Source: an uncultured Lachnospiraceae bacterium
Lineage (GTDB): Bacteria > Bacillota > Clostridia > Lachnospirales > Lachnospiraceae
Assembly (NCBI GenBank): GCA_910586645.1
Contig: CAJUIS010000001.1
Coordinates: forward strand, 62,001-126,000
Reading direction: 5' to 3'
DNA: 64,000 bases
The position numbers and the translations under genes were made by a program. Of the stretch, positions 53,604 to 62,299 are shown piece by piece. Under the pieces are notes generated by a model. It made no database searches. It had not been told where the DNA came from and saw only the letters and a list, made by a program, of their open reading frames with translations. Each line of letters begins with the position of its first letter. Position 1 is the stretch's first letter.

Positions 53604-55508
53604 CTATTTCCCATCGTAACAGATGGTTTGTTTTGTATATTTCCTTCCCATATCGTGCCGGATTTTCCTGTTTTCCACCGTTTCAAATACAATGGAAAAA
53701 TCATAATCTTCCGGATACAGTTTTTCCGCCGCCACATACAGCTTCACTCTTTTATGATTGATCCAAATCTTTTTTCCCGGAATCTGCACTCTTAAAACGC
53801 CTCTCTCATTGACCGGATCGCATACGATCCCGATTTTTTTCTCCGGAAAAACGACGACGGAATCTCCCCGTTTGAACTTCTCGCTGAGATTTGTACGCTT
53901 GGGGACAGACTTGATTTTTGAAATCCTGCCCGCGACTCCCTTCTCCAGAGACGCATTTTTTCGCTGAAACAGGTAACGCTCCGCAGCTTCTTTTCCATAC
54001 GCCGCCTGCACAGCCGTCTTTAACATCTCGTCCGGCATTCCAAGACGGTCTGCAATATAAAACGCGCAGCTCTCTCCCGCTTCCCCAATCACCATCTGAT
54101 ACGTCGGGCGAAGCGTTTCTTTGTCAAATGTCATTCTTGCATTTTGAATGCCTTCTGCTTTTTTTGCATATTCTTTGACTTCCGGATAGTGCGTGGTAAC
54201 CAAAAATGCCGCGCCTGTTTTCCTAAGCTCCTCTAAAATGGCAACTGCAAGCCCCATGCCTTCCGCAGGATCTGTGCCGGATCCAAGTTCATCCAAAATC
54301 ACAAGGCTTTCTTCATTGGCCTTCTGCAGTACGCCCAGCACGTTTTTCATATGCGAAGAAAATGTAGATAAATTCTCTGAGAGGCTCTGTCCGTCTCCAA
54401 TATCGCACAGATATGAATTATTCATGCAAATATCCGCTTCTTTACAGGCGACGTGCAGCCCGCACTGCGCCATCATGCAGCTTAACATCACAGTTTTGAT
54501 CGCGACTGTTTTTCCTCCCGTATTCGGCCCGGTAATGATAATGCCCCGTATTTTTCCGCTCAGTTCAAACTGCAAAGGAACATTTGCCGATTTTTCCATC
54601 AGAGGATGCCTGGCGTCTTTTAAGACGATGCGCCGTTCTGTATTAATGGACGGTTCCGCCGCTTCCATTGCAAGGCTCAGCCTTCCCTTGGAAAAAATAA
54701 AATCCAGCTTTTCCATCAATCTGATATTTTCCCCCATCGCTTCCGCCGCTTCTGCAACCAGGGCGGTCAATGTATAGAGAATACGGTGAATTTCATTTTC
54801 TTCACTGATTTTAAGAAGCTGTAATTCTTCATAATGCTTTGCCGCTCCAGCCGGTTCGATAAACAGCGTGCTTCCGGCAGACGATTGGGAGATAACGCTT
54901 CCTGCGATTTTCAGCTTATATTCTTTTTTTACCGGAACGCAGATTCTGCCGTTTCGAAATGTACAGTATGCGTCCGCCATATATGCTTTGTTTGACCGCA
55001 TGGCCTGCTCTGCTTTTTGTTTCATCTGCTCCTCGCATTTTACCGCTTTTTTCCGAATCTGTAAAAGTTCCCTGGAAGCATAGTCATCTACCGCGCCGTT
55101 TCGGATTTTACGGCAGATTTCACTGCTGAGCTCTTCCAGGGCGTCTATATTTTCCTCATAGTAAGCAAGAGTGTTTTCATACTGTCTGCCGCGTTTTAAA
55201 TAGTCTTTTAACCTCCGGAATGACGCCAGCGCTTTTTCCGTCTGTTCCAACTGATGCGGCGTTAGGCATCCCCCCTTTTCTGCGGCAAGCAGGATTTCTT
55301 TTTGCTCCGTTACATTCTGCAGCGGCGGCATACCAAGTTTTTCGATCATATTTCTGCCGTCTGTTGTATCGCGAAGATGCTTCTTTACTTCCTGTTCGGA
55401 AAGAAAATAAGAAGCGTTTCGTATTTTTTCTTTTGCACATTCCGTAAGAGCCAGATTTTCCCACTGTTTCCTGATTTTGTGAAATTCAATTTGCGTTTCC
55501 ATATTCAT
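53604..55508 (-). CDS. MutS2-like ATPase lacking the Smr endonuclease domain
   Basis: A 634-residue MutS-family protein from the ATG at 55508 (GAAAGGGA upstream). The core and clamp helices are followed by Walker A GPNTGGKTVAIKT at about 327-339 and Walker B ILDELGSGTDPAEG at about 404-417, with an intact THYPE switch. The C-terminal part has a KOW/SH3-like segment (FKRGDSVVVFPEKKIGIV). MutS2 proteins are usually about 780-790 residues and end in an Smr nuclease domain; this one stops about 80 residues after the KOW-like part, without it. It may act in recombination control or ribosome rescue like MutS2. It is separate from mutS at 1-2132. Confidence 0.85.
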   Translation of the reverse strand: MNMETQIEFHKIRKQWENLALTECAKEKIRNASYFLSEQEVKKHLRDTTDGRNMIEKLGMPPLQNVTEQKEILLAAEKGGCLTPHQLEQTEKALASFRRLKDYLKRGRQYENTLAYYEENIDALEELSSEICRKIRNGAVDDYASRELLQIRKKAVKCEEQMKQKAEQAMRSNKAYMADAYCTFRNGRICVPVKKEYKLKIAGSVISQSSAGSTLFIEPAGAAKHYEELQLLKISEENEIHRILYTLTALVAEAAEAMGENIRLMEKLDFIFSKGRLSLAMEAAEPSINTERRIVLKDARHPLMEKSANVPLQFELSGKIRGIIITGPNTGGKTVAIKTVMLSCMMAQCGLHVACKEADICMNNSYLCDIGDGQSLSENLSTFSSHMKNVLGVLQKANEESLVILDELGSGTDPAEGMGLAVAILEELRKTGAAFLVTTHYPEVKEYAKKAEGIQNARMTFDKETLRPTYQMVIGEAGESCAFYIADRLGMPDEMLKTAVQAAYGKEAAERYLFQRKNASLEKGVAGRISKIKSVPKRTNLSEKFKRGDSVVVFPEKKIGIVCDPVNERGVLRVQIPGKKIWINHKRVKLYVAAEKLYPEDYDFSIVFETVENRKIRHDMGRKYTKQTICYDGK

Positions 55509-55620
55509 TTTTTTCAGTCCCTTTCTCTGTTTTTGCCGAATGGCATTTTTCAGCCTTACTTTTGCGGCAAAAAGATCCCTTCTTTGATTCAAAAAACCAT
55601 ACAGACCCGTTTCAGGGCGC

Positions 55621-55648
55621 AAAAAAGCACGGCCATACAGCCATGCTT
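55621..55648 (-). terminator. Intrinsic terminator upstream of the MutS2-like gene
   Basis: Minus strand: AAGCATGG pairs with CCGTGCTT (one G-U pair) around an eight-base loop, then TTTTTT. It ends the short transcript that starts at the 55913-55941 promoter. Confidence 0.75.
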
Positions 55649-55720
55649 CTGTTTCTTAAAAAGAAAAAGGAACTTTCTGTCTGATAAGCAATTGTAAGGC
55701 GAAAACGCTGACGGTTTCTG

Positions 55721-55880
55721 TCAGCATATGGGCAGGCTTTCCTGTGCAGATTCCACGCAAAGTAAAATATGCCGATGAAAAAATGAATTTTCAAAGACAC
55801 TTCCATCCGCATCTGCAAAATATGCGCCGCCCGTGCAATATTTATTTTGCCATTTTCTCCATTACAATCACATTTAACAT
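55721..55880 (-). pseudogene. Small ORF (about 51 aa) apparently frameshifted by an AAAT duplication
   Basis: An ATG at 55880 lies seven bases after AGGAGG and is read for 12 codons (MLNVIVMEKMAK) to a TAA at 55842. The stop is created by a tandem AAAT-AAAT (55840-55847). Removing one copy joins this start to a downstream open frame (KYCTGGAYFADADG, VFENSFFHRH, ending LPIC at a TGA, 55721), giving a 51-residue protein. A GCTGAC/GTCAGC hairpin follows the stop. The promoter and terminator around it are strong. The protein family is not recognised; a 12-residue leader peptide or a noncoding RNA are alternatives. Confidence 0.35.
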
Positions 55881-55912
55881 CAAACATTCCTCCTGAAATC
55901 TAAATTTCTCTT

Positions 55913-55941
55913 ATTATATATACAGTATCCCTGTTTGTCAA
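55913..55941 (-). promoter_or_regulatory. Perfect consensus sigma-A promoter
   Basis: Minus strand: TTGACA (55941-55936), 17-base spacer, TATAAT (55918-55913). It drives a short transcript of roughly 285 bases toward the terminator at 55621-55648. It is the best promoter match in the window. Confidence 0.8.
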
Positions 55942-55955
55942 GCGAAATCTTTCCG

Positions 55956-55991
55956 AAATAAAAAAGTGCGTCCCGCAATGAGAGACGCACT
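55956..55991 (-). terminator. Intrinsic terminator of the hisZ-ending operon
   Basis: AGTGCGTC (minus strand, 55991-55984) pairs with GACGCACT (55972-55965), followed by a T-rich stretch. It lies about 270 bases after the hisZ stop, downstream of the palindromic element at 56014-56116. Confidence 0.75.
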
Positions 55992-56013
55992 GAAAAAGTG
56001 AATCTCCCATTGC

Positions 56014-56116
56014 TGCCACACAATCTTATCTTTGGTTAAAGGTATAAGTAAAGAGAGAAAACACTTTTTTACGAAAGTATTTTCTTTAACCAAATATTAT
56101 ATAAAATTGTGTGGCA
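56014..56116. repeat. 103-bp nested inverted-repeat element downstream of hisZ
   Basis: Three nested stems: TGCCACACAAT/ATTGTGTGGCA (56014-56024 and 56106-56116, perfect), TTTGGTTAAAG/CTTTAACCAAA (56031-56041 and 56084-56094, perfect) and AGAAAACACTTT/AAAGTATTTTCT (56056-56067 and 56074-56085, one mismatch). The whole can fold into one long interrupted hairpin on either strand. No open frame is inside. It could be a structured RNA in the hisZ 3' region or a small palindromic mobile element. Confidence 0.75.
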
Positions 56117-56261
56117 TATAAACTATATCATAACTGCCTAAAAATGGAAATAGTTTTTTTGAAATTTATTATCTGATTACGATATGAGTTTTGCTCATAA
56201 AAATACATCCATTCCGCTTTCTGCTTACTTTTTTTGCAAATTGCAGTCAATCCATGCCATT

Positions 56262-57449
56262 TTACTTCAAAATCGTCACTTTTTTCCGATGGTTTTGTTC
56301 TGCATAAGATTCATAATCCTCTTTGGTACGATAAGAATCCAGAGCCATCAACTCTGCGTTTCCCCCATGTTTCCGGATTTTTTTTGCCATGGAAACGGCA
56401 TCTTGGAACCTCTCTTTTGCATAAACGATCAATTCCCCTTCTTCCGGCAGCAAAACAGCAATTTTTTGTCTTGCAAGAGCCGCCATAAGCTGATCCGCAA
56501 CGACTGCAAACCCAATTGACGCCGCCTGTTTTCCGAAATGGGAAAGCAGCCTGTCGTATCTTCCGCCTTTTAAAATCGGCTCACCGCTTCCAAACGTATA
56601 GCCTACAAAAATAATTCCCGTATAATAGCGGTAATTGCCTATCATGCCCGGCTCATACGAAACATACCGCCCCGTCCCGTAAACTTCAAGCGCTTTGTGA
56701 AGTTCCTCTAACCGGACAATCGCTGATAAAATTTTCGGATAATTTACGGCAAGCGCCCTCGCCTTTGCCATTTCGTCAATGGAAAAATAAAGCCCGCCCA
56801 GCATACCAAACAAATCTCTTAGATTCTCTTCCATTTCCAAGCGGGAAACGGCTTCTTCCACGCCAAAATAATTTTTATTCGCAATCAGCTCCCGCAGCTC
56901 GTCCGCCGCCTCTTCACAAAGTCCCGCCGCTTCTATCAGTCCCGTAAAAAAATCCGAATGCCCAACGCTAAGCTGAAATTCCTTCAGCCCCGCCTCAAGC
57001 AGGCATTCCACCGCCATAGAAATAATTTCTGCATCTGCGTATACGGAATTGTCTCCGATCATTTCCGCTCCAAGCTGGGTATTCTCTTTTAACCTGCCCT
57101 GATAGCTGGAATTGTTGATAAACGTATTTCCCATATAATAAAGACGAACCGGCATCTCTTCGCCTCCAAAATACATTGCCGCGGCTCTCGCCACAGACGG
57201 CGTGATATCCGGACGGAGAACAAGCGTATTTCCCTCCCTGTCAAAAAATTTGTATAAATCTTTTGCAGGAGTCGTCCCGATTTCTTTTCCAAAAATATCA
57301 AAGTACTCAAACGTCGGCGTCTGGATAATCTGATACCCGTAACTTTCAATCGCTTTTTTTAATTTCTCCTGCAAAATCTGTTTCTTCCTGCATTCATCAT
57401 TGTAAATATCCCTTACGCCCTCCGGCGTATGCAATAATTGATTTTTCAT
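56262..57449 (-). CDS. hisZ: ATP phosphoribosyltransferase regulatory subunit HisZ
   Basis: A catalytically inactive HisRS-like protein that binds short HisG and makes it active and histidine-sensitive; 395 residues. Motifs: TPEGVRDIY, motif 2-like RLYYMGNTFIN with NTQLGAEMIGD, and GGRYDRLLSHFG. It starts 31 bases after recU in a housekeeping run, not next to hisG. Between it and hisG lie the accessory genes at 46750-55508. The motifs favour HisZ over a true HisRS: it is short and lacks the anticodon-binding domain. Confidence 0.92.
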   Translation of the reverse strand: MKNQLLHTPEGVRDIYNDECRKKQILQEKLKKAIESYGYQIIQTPTFEYFDIFGKEIGTTPAKDLYKFFDREGNTLVLRPDITPSVARAAAMYFGGEEMPVRLYYMGNTFINNSSYQGRLKENTQLGAEMIGDNSVYADAEIISMAVECLLEAGLKEFQLSVGHSDFFTGLIEAAGLCEEAADELRELIANKNYFGVEEAVSRLEMEENLRDLFGMLGGLYFSIDEMAKARALAVNYPKILSAIVRLEELHKALEVYGTGRYVSYEPGMIGNYRYYTGIIFVGYTFGSGEPILKGGRYDRLLSHFGKQAASIGFAVVADQLMAALARQKIAVLLPEEGELIVYAKERFQDAVSMAKKIRKHGGNAELMALDSYRTKEDYESYAEQNHRKKVTILK

Positions 57450-57480
57450 CGCTGTTTCATATCTCCGTTTCTGTCTGAAA

Positions 57481-58014
57481 TTAACCTCTGTTTTTCAAAT
57501 CCCTTTGAATCCCTTCCAGATAGGGAACCAAAATCCCTCCCCTGCACTGTAAAAAGAAATCCGGATTCAGTTCTTCATAACGGAAGCTCTTGCGGCCTCC
57601 CTGCTGCATCCTCTGCCAAAACCGGTTCAGCAGAGAAAACGTCAGATAATAAAATTCATCCCGTTTTGTATAGGAAATCAATAAAAACGCAATTCCTCCC
57701 TGCTCTTCAAACCGTTCCATAAACTCCACCTGATGCGTATGTATGTTTGCAAGCGGAAATGTATCTGTATGGCACTCCTTTGCATCAAAGCAGACGGGAA
57801 TGCCCTGTACGGCGCCGATGTAATCCACCGTGCTCTTCTGATCAAAATAAGCCAGCGTAATATGACGGCTTGTTTTGTCAATTTCAATTGGAGTAATTGG
57901 CGTCGGTATTTTTTGTATCAGAGCCAGTCCGCTTTCCTGATATTTTTCATTCGTACGGTTAATATATTCCTCCAATGCAGAACCTCGAAGCCCTCTGCTG
58001 TTCCAGGTAGCCAT
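57481..58014 (-). CDS. recU: Holliday junction resolvase RecU
   Basis: Resolves four-way DNA junctions in recombination and chromosome segregation of Firmicutes; 177 residues. Family features: N-terminal NSRGLRGSALEEYINRTN, the catalytic Asp in STVDYIG, the FDAKE motif and HQVEFMERFEEQGGIAFLLI. It lies three bases after the RluD-type gene. Length is slightly short compared with the ~206 of Bacillus RecU, mostly at the N-terminus. Confidence 0.93.
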   Translation of the reverse strand: MATWNSRGLRGSALEEYINRTNEKYQESGLALIQKIPTPITPIEIDKTSRHITLAYFDQKSTVDYIGAVQGIPVCFDAKECHTDTFPLANIHTHQVEFMERFEEQGGIAFLLISYTKRDEFYYLTFSLLNRFWQRMQQGGRKSFRYEELNPDFFLQCRGGILVPYLEGIQRDLKNRG

Positions 58015-58017
58015 CTT

Positions 58018-58971
58018 TTACTCCTTTTCTAAAAAATGAATCGCTTTTTCAAACTTTTTTGGAAGAGGCGCCGTGATTTCCCGTCCGTCAGAAAATCGAA
58101 GCCTGTATGCATGAAGCTGCATTCCCGGAATATTTTTTCTGCGCGACGCGCCATATTTAAAATCTCCAATCACAGGATGTCCGATGGAAGAAAGATGCGC
58201 CCGGATCTGGTGCGTCCGCCCGGTAATTAAATTCACTTCCAAAAGCGTTGCGTCCGGGAAAACCCGGATTGGACGGTATCCGGTTTCAATCTTCTTGTCG
58301 TCTTTTGTCATTGGAGAATCTGAAATAAAAACCCGGTTTTTCATCCAATCCTTATGCAGATATCCGTTAATCTGACAGGCTTCTGCAAGCCGCCCCTCTA
58401 CAAGGCACCGGTAATATTTCAAGACCGACCTCTCCTTTAGGGCCGCTGACATTTCCTGAAGCCCCTGCAGTGTTTTTCCGGCAATTAAAATGCCGGACGT
58501 ATTCCGGTCCAGCCGGTTGCAGACAGACGGACGAAACGTATGCAGTTCCTTTCGGCTCAGTTTTTCCGACTCAAGCAGATAAGAAACGATATATTCGTTT
58601 GCGGAAACATCCGTCGCTTCCGCTTTCTGCGACAGCATTCCCGCAGGCTTATTGATCACAAGAATGGCTTCATCTTCATACAAAATCTGAAACGGAAGGT
58701 GCGAAAGAGAAACTTCCGGCAGATTCTCCCGGAAAATCTTTTCTTTTGCAGCCTGAGAAAACTTCTGGTACGTTTCTTCTGAAAAATACAGCTTTACGTT
58801 ATCGTTTATCTGAAGTTTTTCCGTCCCGTCCGCTTTTTTTTCATTCAAAACAATATTTTTCCTGCGAAGCATTTTATAAATAAATCCGGACGGAGCGCCG
58901 CACAAAAGCTTTTTCAAATATTTATCAAACCTCTGTCCCGCCTCGTTTTTCTGAATCCAAAATTCCCGCAT
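58018..58971 (-). CDS. Pseudouridine synthase, RluC/RluD family with S4 domain
   Basis: A 317-residue RNA-uridine isomerase. An N-terminal S4 RNA-binding domain (GQRFDKYLKKLL, IYKMLRRKNIVLN) spans about 1-60. The catalytic domain has the Asp in CNRLDRNTSG at about 150-159 and the motif LVEGRL, then GRTHQIRAHLSSIGHPVIGD. The target rRNA site cannot be told from sequence alone. It sits between YgiQ and recU with three-base gaps. Confidence 0.93.
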   Translation of the reverse strand: MREFWIQKNEAGQRFDKYLKKLLCGAPSGFIYKMLRRKNIVLNEKKADGTEKLQINDNVKLYFSEETYQKFSQAAKEKIFRENLPEVSLSHLPFQILYEDEAILVINKPAGMLSQKAEATDVSANEYIVSYLLESEKLSRKELHTFRPSVCNRLDRNTSGILIAGKTLQGLQEMSAALKERSVLKYYRCLVEGRLAEACQINGYLHKDWMKNRVFISDSPMTKDDKKIETGYRPIRVFPDATLLEVNLITGRTHQIRAHLSSIGHPVIGDFKYGASRRKNIPGMQLHAYRLRFSDGREITAPLPKKFEKAIHFLEKE

Positions 58972-58974
58972 ATT

Positions 58975-60870
58975 TTAACGCTGCCTTTCCGTCTTTTTCT
59001 TTTTGTGTATGTTGCGGATTGTCTTTTTTCTGCCGCTTGTCCTGCCCGGATCTTTTTTCGTGCCGGATTCTCCTTTTCTTGGCCGGATCAGGCATGTTTC
59101 TTCAAATCCAATCAAGTCTTCCCGTCCCGTTTTTTTCAAAGCTTCCCGCACCAGTTCATAATTTTTTGGATCCCGGTATTGAATCAAAGCCCGCTGCATC
59201 GCTTTTTCGTGGGGATTTTTGGCCACATAAACCTTCTGCATCGTGCGGGGATCAAGACCCGTATAATACATACAGGAAGACACGGTTGACGGAGTCGGAT
59301 AAAAATCCTGCACCTGCTTTGGCGTATATGAGAACTTCCGAAGAAATTCCGCCAGTTCTACGGCGCATTTTAATGTGGAGCCAGGATGCGAAGACATCAG
59401 ATAAGGCACAAGATACTGCTTTTTTCCCAGTTTTTGGTTCATTGTTTCATAAGCTTTGACAAAGCGTTCGTAAACTTTTGCGGAAGGCTTTCCCATCTTC
59501 TCAAGCGCTGCGCCGCTGATATGCTCAGGGGCGATTTTAAGCTGCCCGCTGACATGATGCCTGCACAGCTCTTCCAAAAACGTCTGATCCTTATCGCACA
59601 GCAAATAATCATAACGAATGCCGGAACGGATAAACACCTTTTTTACGCCTGGAACAGCCCTTAATTTTCTGAGCAGGGCAATGTAATCTTCATGGCTTGC
59701 AGTCAGGTTTTTGCAGGGTTTTGGAAACAGGCACTGCCTGTCCGCACACGCGCCTTTTGTCATCTGTTTTTTGCAGGCCGGAATTCTGAAATTGGCCGTC
59801 GGCCCTCCAACGTCATGGATATATCCTTTAAAATCCTTCTGTCGCGTCATCTCTTCTGCCTCTTTCAGAATAGACGCATGGCTCCTTGCCTGGATAATCC
59901 TGCCCTGATGAAATGTCAGCGCACAAAAACTGCAGCCGCCAAAACATCCCCGGCTGCTGACCAGGCTGAATTTCACCTCCTTTATTGCAGGAACGCCGCC
60001 TGCCGCTTCATAAGAAGGATGGTATGCCTTAAGATACGGAAGCGCATAAACGTCGTCCATTTCGCTCTGGCTTAACGGCAGCGACGGAGGATTCTGCACA
60101 ACGAACAGTTTGCCGTCATATGTCTCAAAAAGGCGCCTGCCGCAAAACGGATCCGTATTGCCGTACTGGACGGAAAAGCTTTCGGCATATTTTCTCTTGT
60201 CCTGCCTGACCTCTTCGAAAGAGGGAAGTGCAACCGCGTCATAAATATCTTCTCTGTTTCTTGTCTTGTACACTGTGCCGTTAATAAACGTAATGTCTTT
60301 TATGGCAATGCCGCTGTCTAAAGCTTCTGCAATTTCTACCACGCTGCGTTCACCCATGCCATAGGAAATCAAATCCGCTCCGGAATCCAGAAGGATGGAG
60401 CGGCGGATTTTATCTGACCAGTAATCGTAATGCGAAAGCCTTCTTAAGCTTGCTTCAATGCCTCCGGCAATAATCGGAATATGCTTATACCTGCGCCGAA
60501 TCAGACTGCAGTAGGCAATCGTAGCGTAATCCGGCCGCTTTCCCATAACGCCGCCCGGTGAAAACGCGTCCTCCGTCCGTCTCTTTTTGGACACATAATA
60601 GTGATTTACCATGGAATCCATATTCCCGGCAGTCACGAAAAACCCAAGCCTCGGCTCTCCGAATACGTCAATGCTTTCTTCTTTGTTCCAATCCGGCTGG
60701 GAAATAATTCCCACGGAATAACCGTGGGCTTCCAATACGCGCGAGATAACCGCATGGCCAAATGAAGGGTGATCGACATAAGCGTCTCCAATCACATATA
60801 CAAAATCAGGCTGCGCAATCCCCTGTGCAAGCATTTCTTCCCTGGTCACGGGCAAAAATTTTTTCTGCAT
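58975..60870 (-). CDS. YgiQ family radical SAM protein
   Basis: A 631-residue member of the YgiQ radical SAM family, of unknown reaction. The N-terminal half has the cobalamin-binding-like Rossmann domain (YVIGDAYVDHPSFGHAVISR). The iron-sulfur motif CFGGCSFC is at about 310-317. A second Cys-rich patch (ACADRQCLFPKPCKN) follows. The C-terminal part ends in Lys/Arg-rich sequence. It is seven bases from the HAD gene and three bases from the RluD-type gene. The start ATG at 60870 is preceded by GGTAAG. Confidence 0.92.
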   Translation of the reverse strand: MQKKFLPVTREEMLAQGIAQPDFVYVIGDAYVDHPSFGHAVISRVLEAHGYSVGIISQPDWNKEESIDVFGEPRLGFFVTAGNMDSMVNHYYVSKKRRTEDAFSPGGVMGKRPDYATIAYCSLIRRRYKHIPIIAGGIEASLRRLSHYDYWSDKIRRSILLDSGADLISYGMGERSVVEIAEALDSGIAIKDITFINGTVYKTRNREDIYDAVALPSFEEVRQDKRKYAESFSVQYGNTDPFCGRRLFETYDGKLFVVQNPPSLPLSQSEMDDVYALPYLKAYHPSYEAAGGVPAIKEVKFSLVSSRGCFGGCSFCALTFHQGRIIQARSHASILKEAEEMTRQKDFKGYIHDVGGPTANFRIPACKKQMTKGACADRQCLFPKPCKNLTASHEDYIALLRKLRAVPGVKKVFIRSGIRYDYLLCDKDQTFLEELCRHHVSGQLKIAPEHISGAALEKMGKPSAKVYERFVKAYETMNQKLGKKQYLVPYLMSSHPGSTLKCAVELAEFLRKFSYTPKQVQDFYPTPSTVSSCMYYTGLDPRTMQKVYVAKNPHEKAMQRALIQYRDPKNYELVREALKKTGREDLIGFEETCLIRPRKGESGTKKDPGRTSGRKKTIRNIHKKKKTERQR

Positions 60871-60877
60871 AAATTTC

Positions 60878-61531
60878 TTACCATACCTTTAGAATATCGT
60901 CATATGTTTCTATGTAATAATCACTGATTTCTTTTTTCTTTTCCCTTTGCGCAAAAGAATAGACGTCCTCTATGGCGCACACTTTCATACCGGCGTTTTT
61001 TCCGGCTTCAATCCCTTTTACAATATCTTCAAATACAAGACATTCGGAAGGGTCTGCTCCAAGCTGCCTTGCGGCTTCCAGATAGACGTCCGGAGAGGGC
61101 TTTCCTTTTTTTACGGAACAGGACGTTACGATACAGGACATATATTCGTCAAAATGCCATGCGTCGTTTACTGCCTGAATCAGTTCTTTTGAATTGCTTG
61201 TGGCAATGCCCATTTTCATTCCGCGCTTTTTCAAAGCTTCCAGAAACTCCAATGCTCCGGCCTTCGGCTGTATTTCATAACGGTATTTATTCTCCGCCAT
61301 CTGATTCCAAATCGCCTTCAGTTCTTCCACGGATTCCTTTAACCGGTAATGCTCCTTACAAAAAACGGCTGTTTCCGTAAAACTCATGCCCTCGATTTTT
61401 TCCTGCAAATCGTCGTGATATTCAATTCCTCTTTCCCCGAGAAATGCAATGTCGATCTCTTTCCAGACGCCCATGGAATCCACAAGCGTTCCATCCAAAT
61501 CAAATATCACCGCTTTTATCTGATGAAACAT
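60878..61531 (-). CDS. HAD superfamily hydrolase, beta-phosphoglucomutase-like
   Basis: A 217-residue HAD phosphatase. Motif I DLDGTLVDS (Asp nucleophile near residue 10), motif II IATSNS, Lys in KKGKPSPDVYLEAARQLG and motif IV ECLVFEDIVKGIEAGKNAG. A helical cap domain lies between, as in beta-phosphoglucomutase and related sugar phosphatases; the substrate is not assigned. The start is the ATG at 61531 with GGGAG eight bases upstream; a TTG at 61546 is less likely. Confidence 0.88.
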   Translation of the reverse strand: MFHQIKAVIFDLDGTLVDSMGVWKEIDIAFLGERGIEYHDDLQEKIEGMSFTETAVFCKEHYRLKESVEELKAIWNQMAENKYRYEIQPKAGALEFLEALKKRGMKMGIATSNSKELIQAVNDAWHFDEYMSCIVTSCSVKKGKPSPDVYLEAARQLGADPSECLVFEDIVKGIEAGKNAGMKVCAIEDVYSFAQREKKKEISDYYIETYDDILKVW

Positions 61532-61550
61532 CTGTTCTTCTCCCAATCCT

Positions 61551-62288
61551 TCATATTTCTGTATTGTACCTCATTTTTCTTTTCGATTCAATCTTTTTCA
61601 GTTCGTCAATCTCCCGCTGTGTCAGGCTGCGGTATTCTCCGGGCAGAAGAGCCGGATCCAGCGCAAGGCTTCCCATCTGTATCCGCTTTAAAAAAAGCAC
61701 TTGCTTTCCGACGGCGGCAAACATCCTCTTCACCTGATGGTAACGTCCCTCCGTAACCGTGACGCGCACAAAAGACGCGTCCTCCTCCGACACAGAAAGC
61801 TCCGCCGGCTTTGCCGGCGTATCGTCTCCAATCTCAACGCCTTCCCGGAATGCTTTGACATCCAGATCCGTTACCGGGCCGTCAAGTCTCGCCTCATACA
61901 CTTTTTTCACATGTTTCGCCGGACTTAACAGCTCATGGGAAAGATGTCCGTCGTTTGTAATCAAAAGCAGACCCTCTGTATCCAGATCCAGCCGTCCGGC
62001 CGGAGACAATCCCTTTCGTTCTTCCCTTATATAATCCATAACCGTCTTATGTATTCCGTCCGACCGGGCTGTCACGCAGCCACAGGGCTTATACAGCATA
62101 TAATAAGCATACTTCTGATAACAGACTTCTTTTCCCAGATAAAAAATCTTCTGACCGTCCGGATCCGCCTGAAATCCCGGATCCGAAATCTTTACGCCGT
62201 CTACGGCTGCAAAGCCTTTTCGAATATACCGTTTCACTTCACTTCTCGTTCCCATGCCCAAATCCGAAAGCAGTTTATCCAAACGCAT
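61551..62288 (-). CDS. Pseudouridine synthase, RsuA/RluB/RluE/RluF family
   Basis: A 245-residue 16S or 23S rRNA pseudouridine synthase. N-terminal S4 domain (MRLDKLLSDLGMGTRSEVKR) at 1-60; catalytic Asp in GRLDLDTEGLLLITNDG at about 97-113; RYHQVKRMFAAVG near 183. The exact rRNA site is not assigned. It lies 11 bases after the M23 peptidase gene. Confidence 0.93.
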   Translation of the reverse strand: MRLDKLLSDLGMGTRSEVKRYIRKGFAAVDGVKISDPGFQADPDGQKIFYLGKEVCYQKYAYYMLYKPCGCVTARSDGIHKTVMDYIREERKGLSPAGRLDLDTEGLLLITNDGHLSHELLSPAKHVKKVYEARLDGPVTDLDVKAFREGVEIGDDTPAKPAELSVSEEDASFVRVTVTEGRYHQVKRMFAAVGKQVLFLKRIQMGSLALDPALLPGEYRSLTQREIDELKKIESKRKMRYNTEI

Positions 62289-62299
62289 CCCGCATTCTC

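Noticed and set aside
55612..55887. 91-residue frame on the minus strand starting at 55887
   Set aside because: Its ATG directly touches the AGGAGG, and its last codons read through the terminator hairpin, so it is probably not the translated frame.
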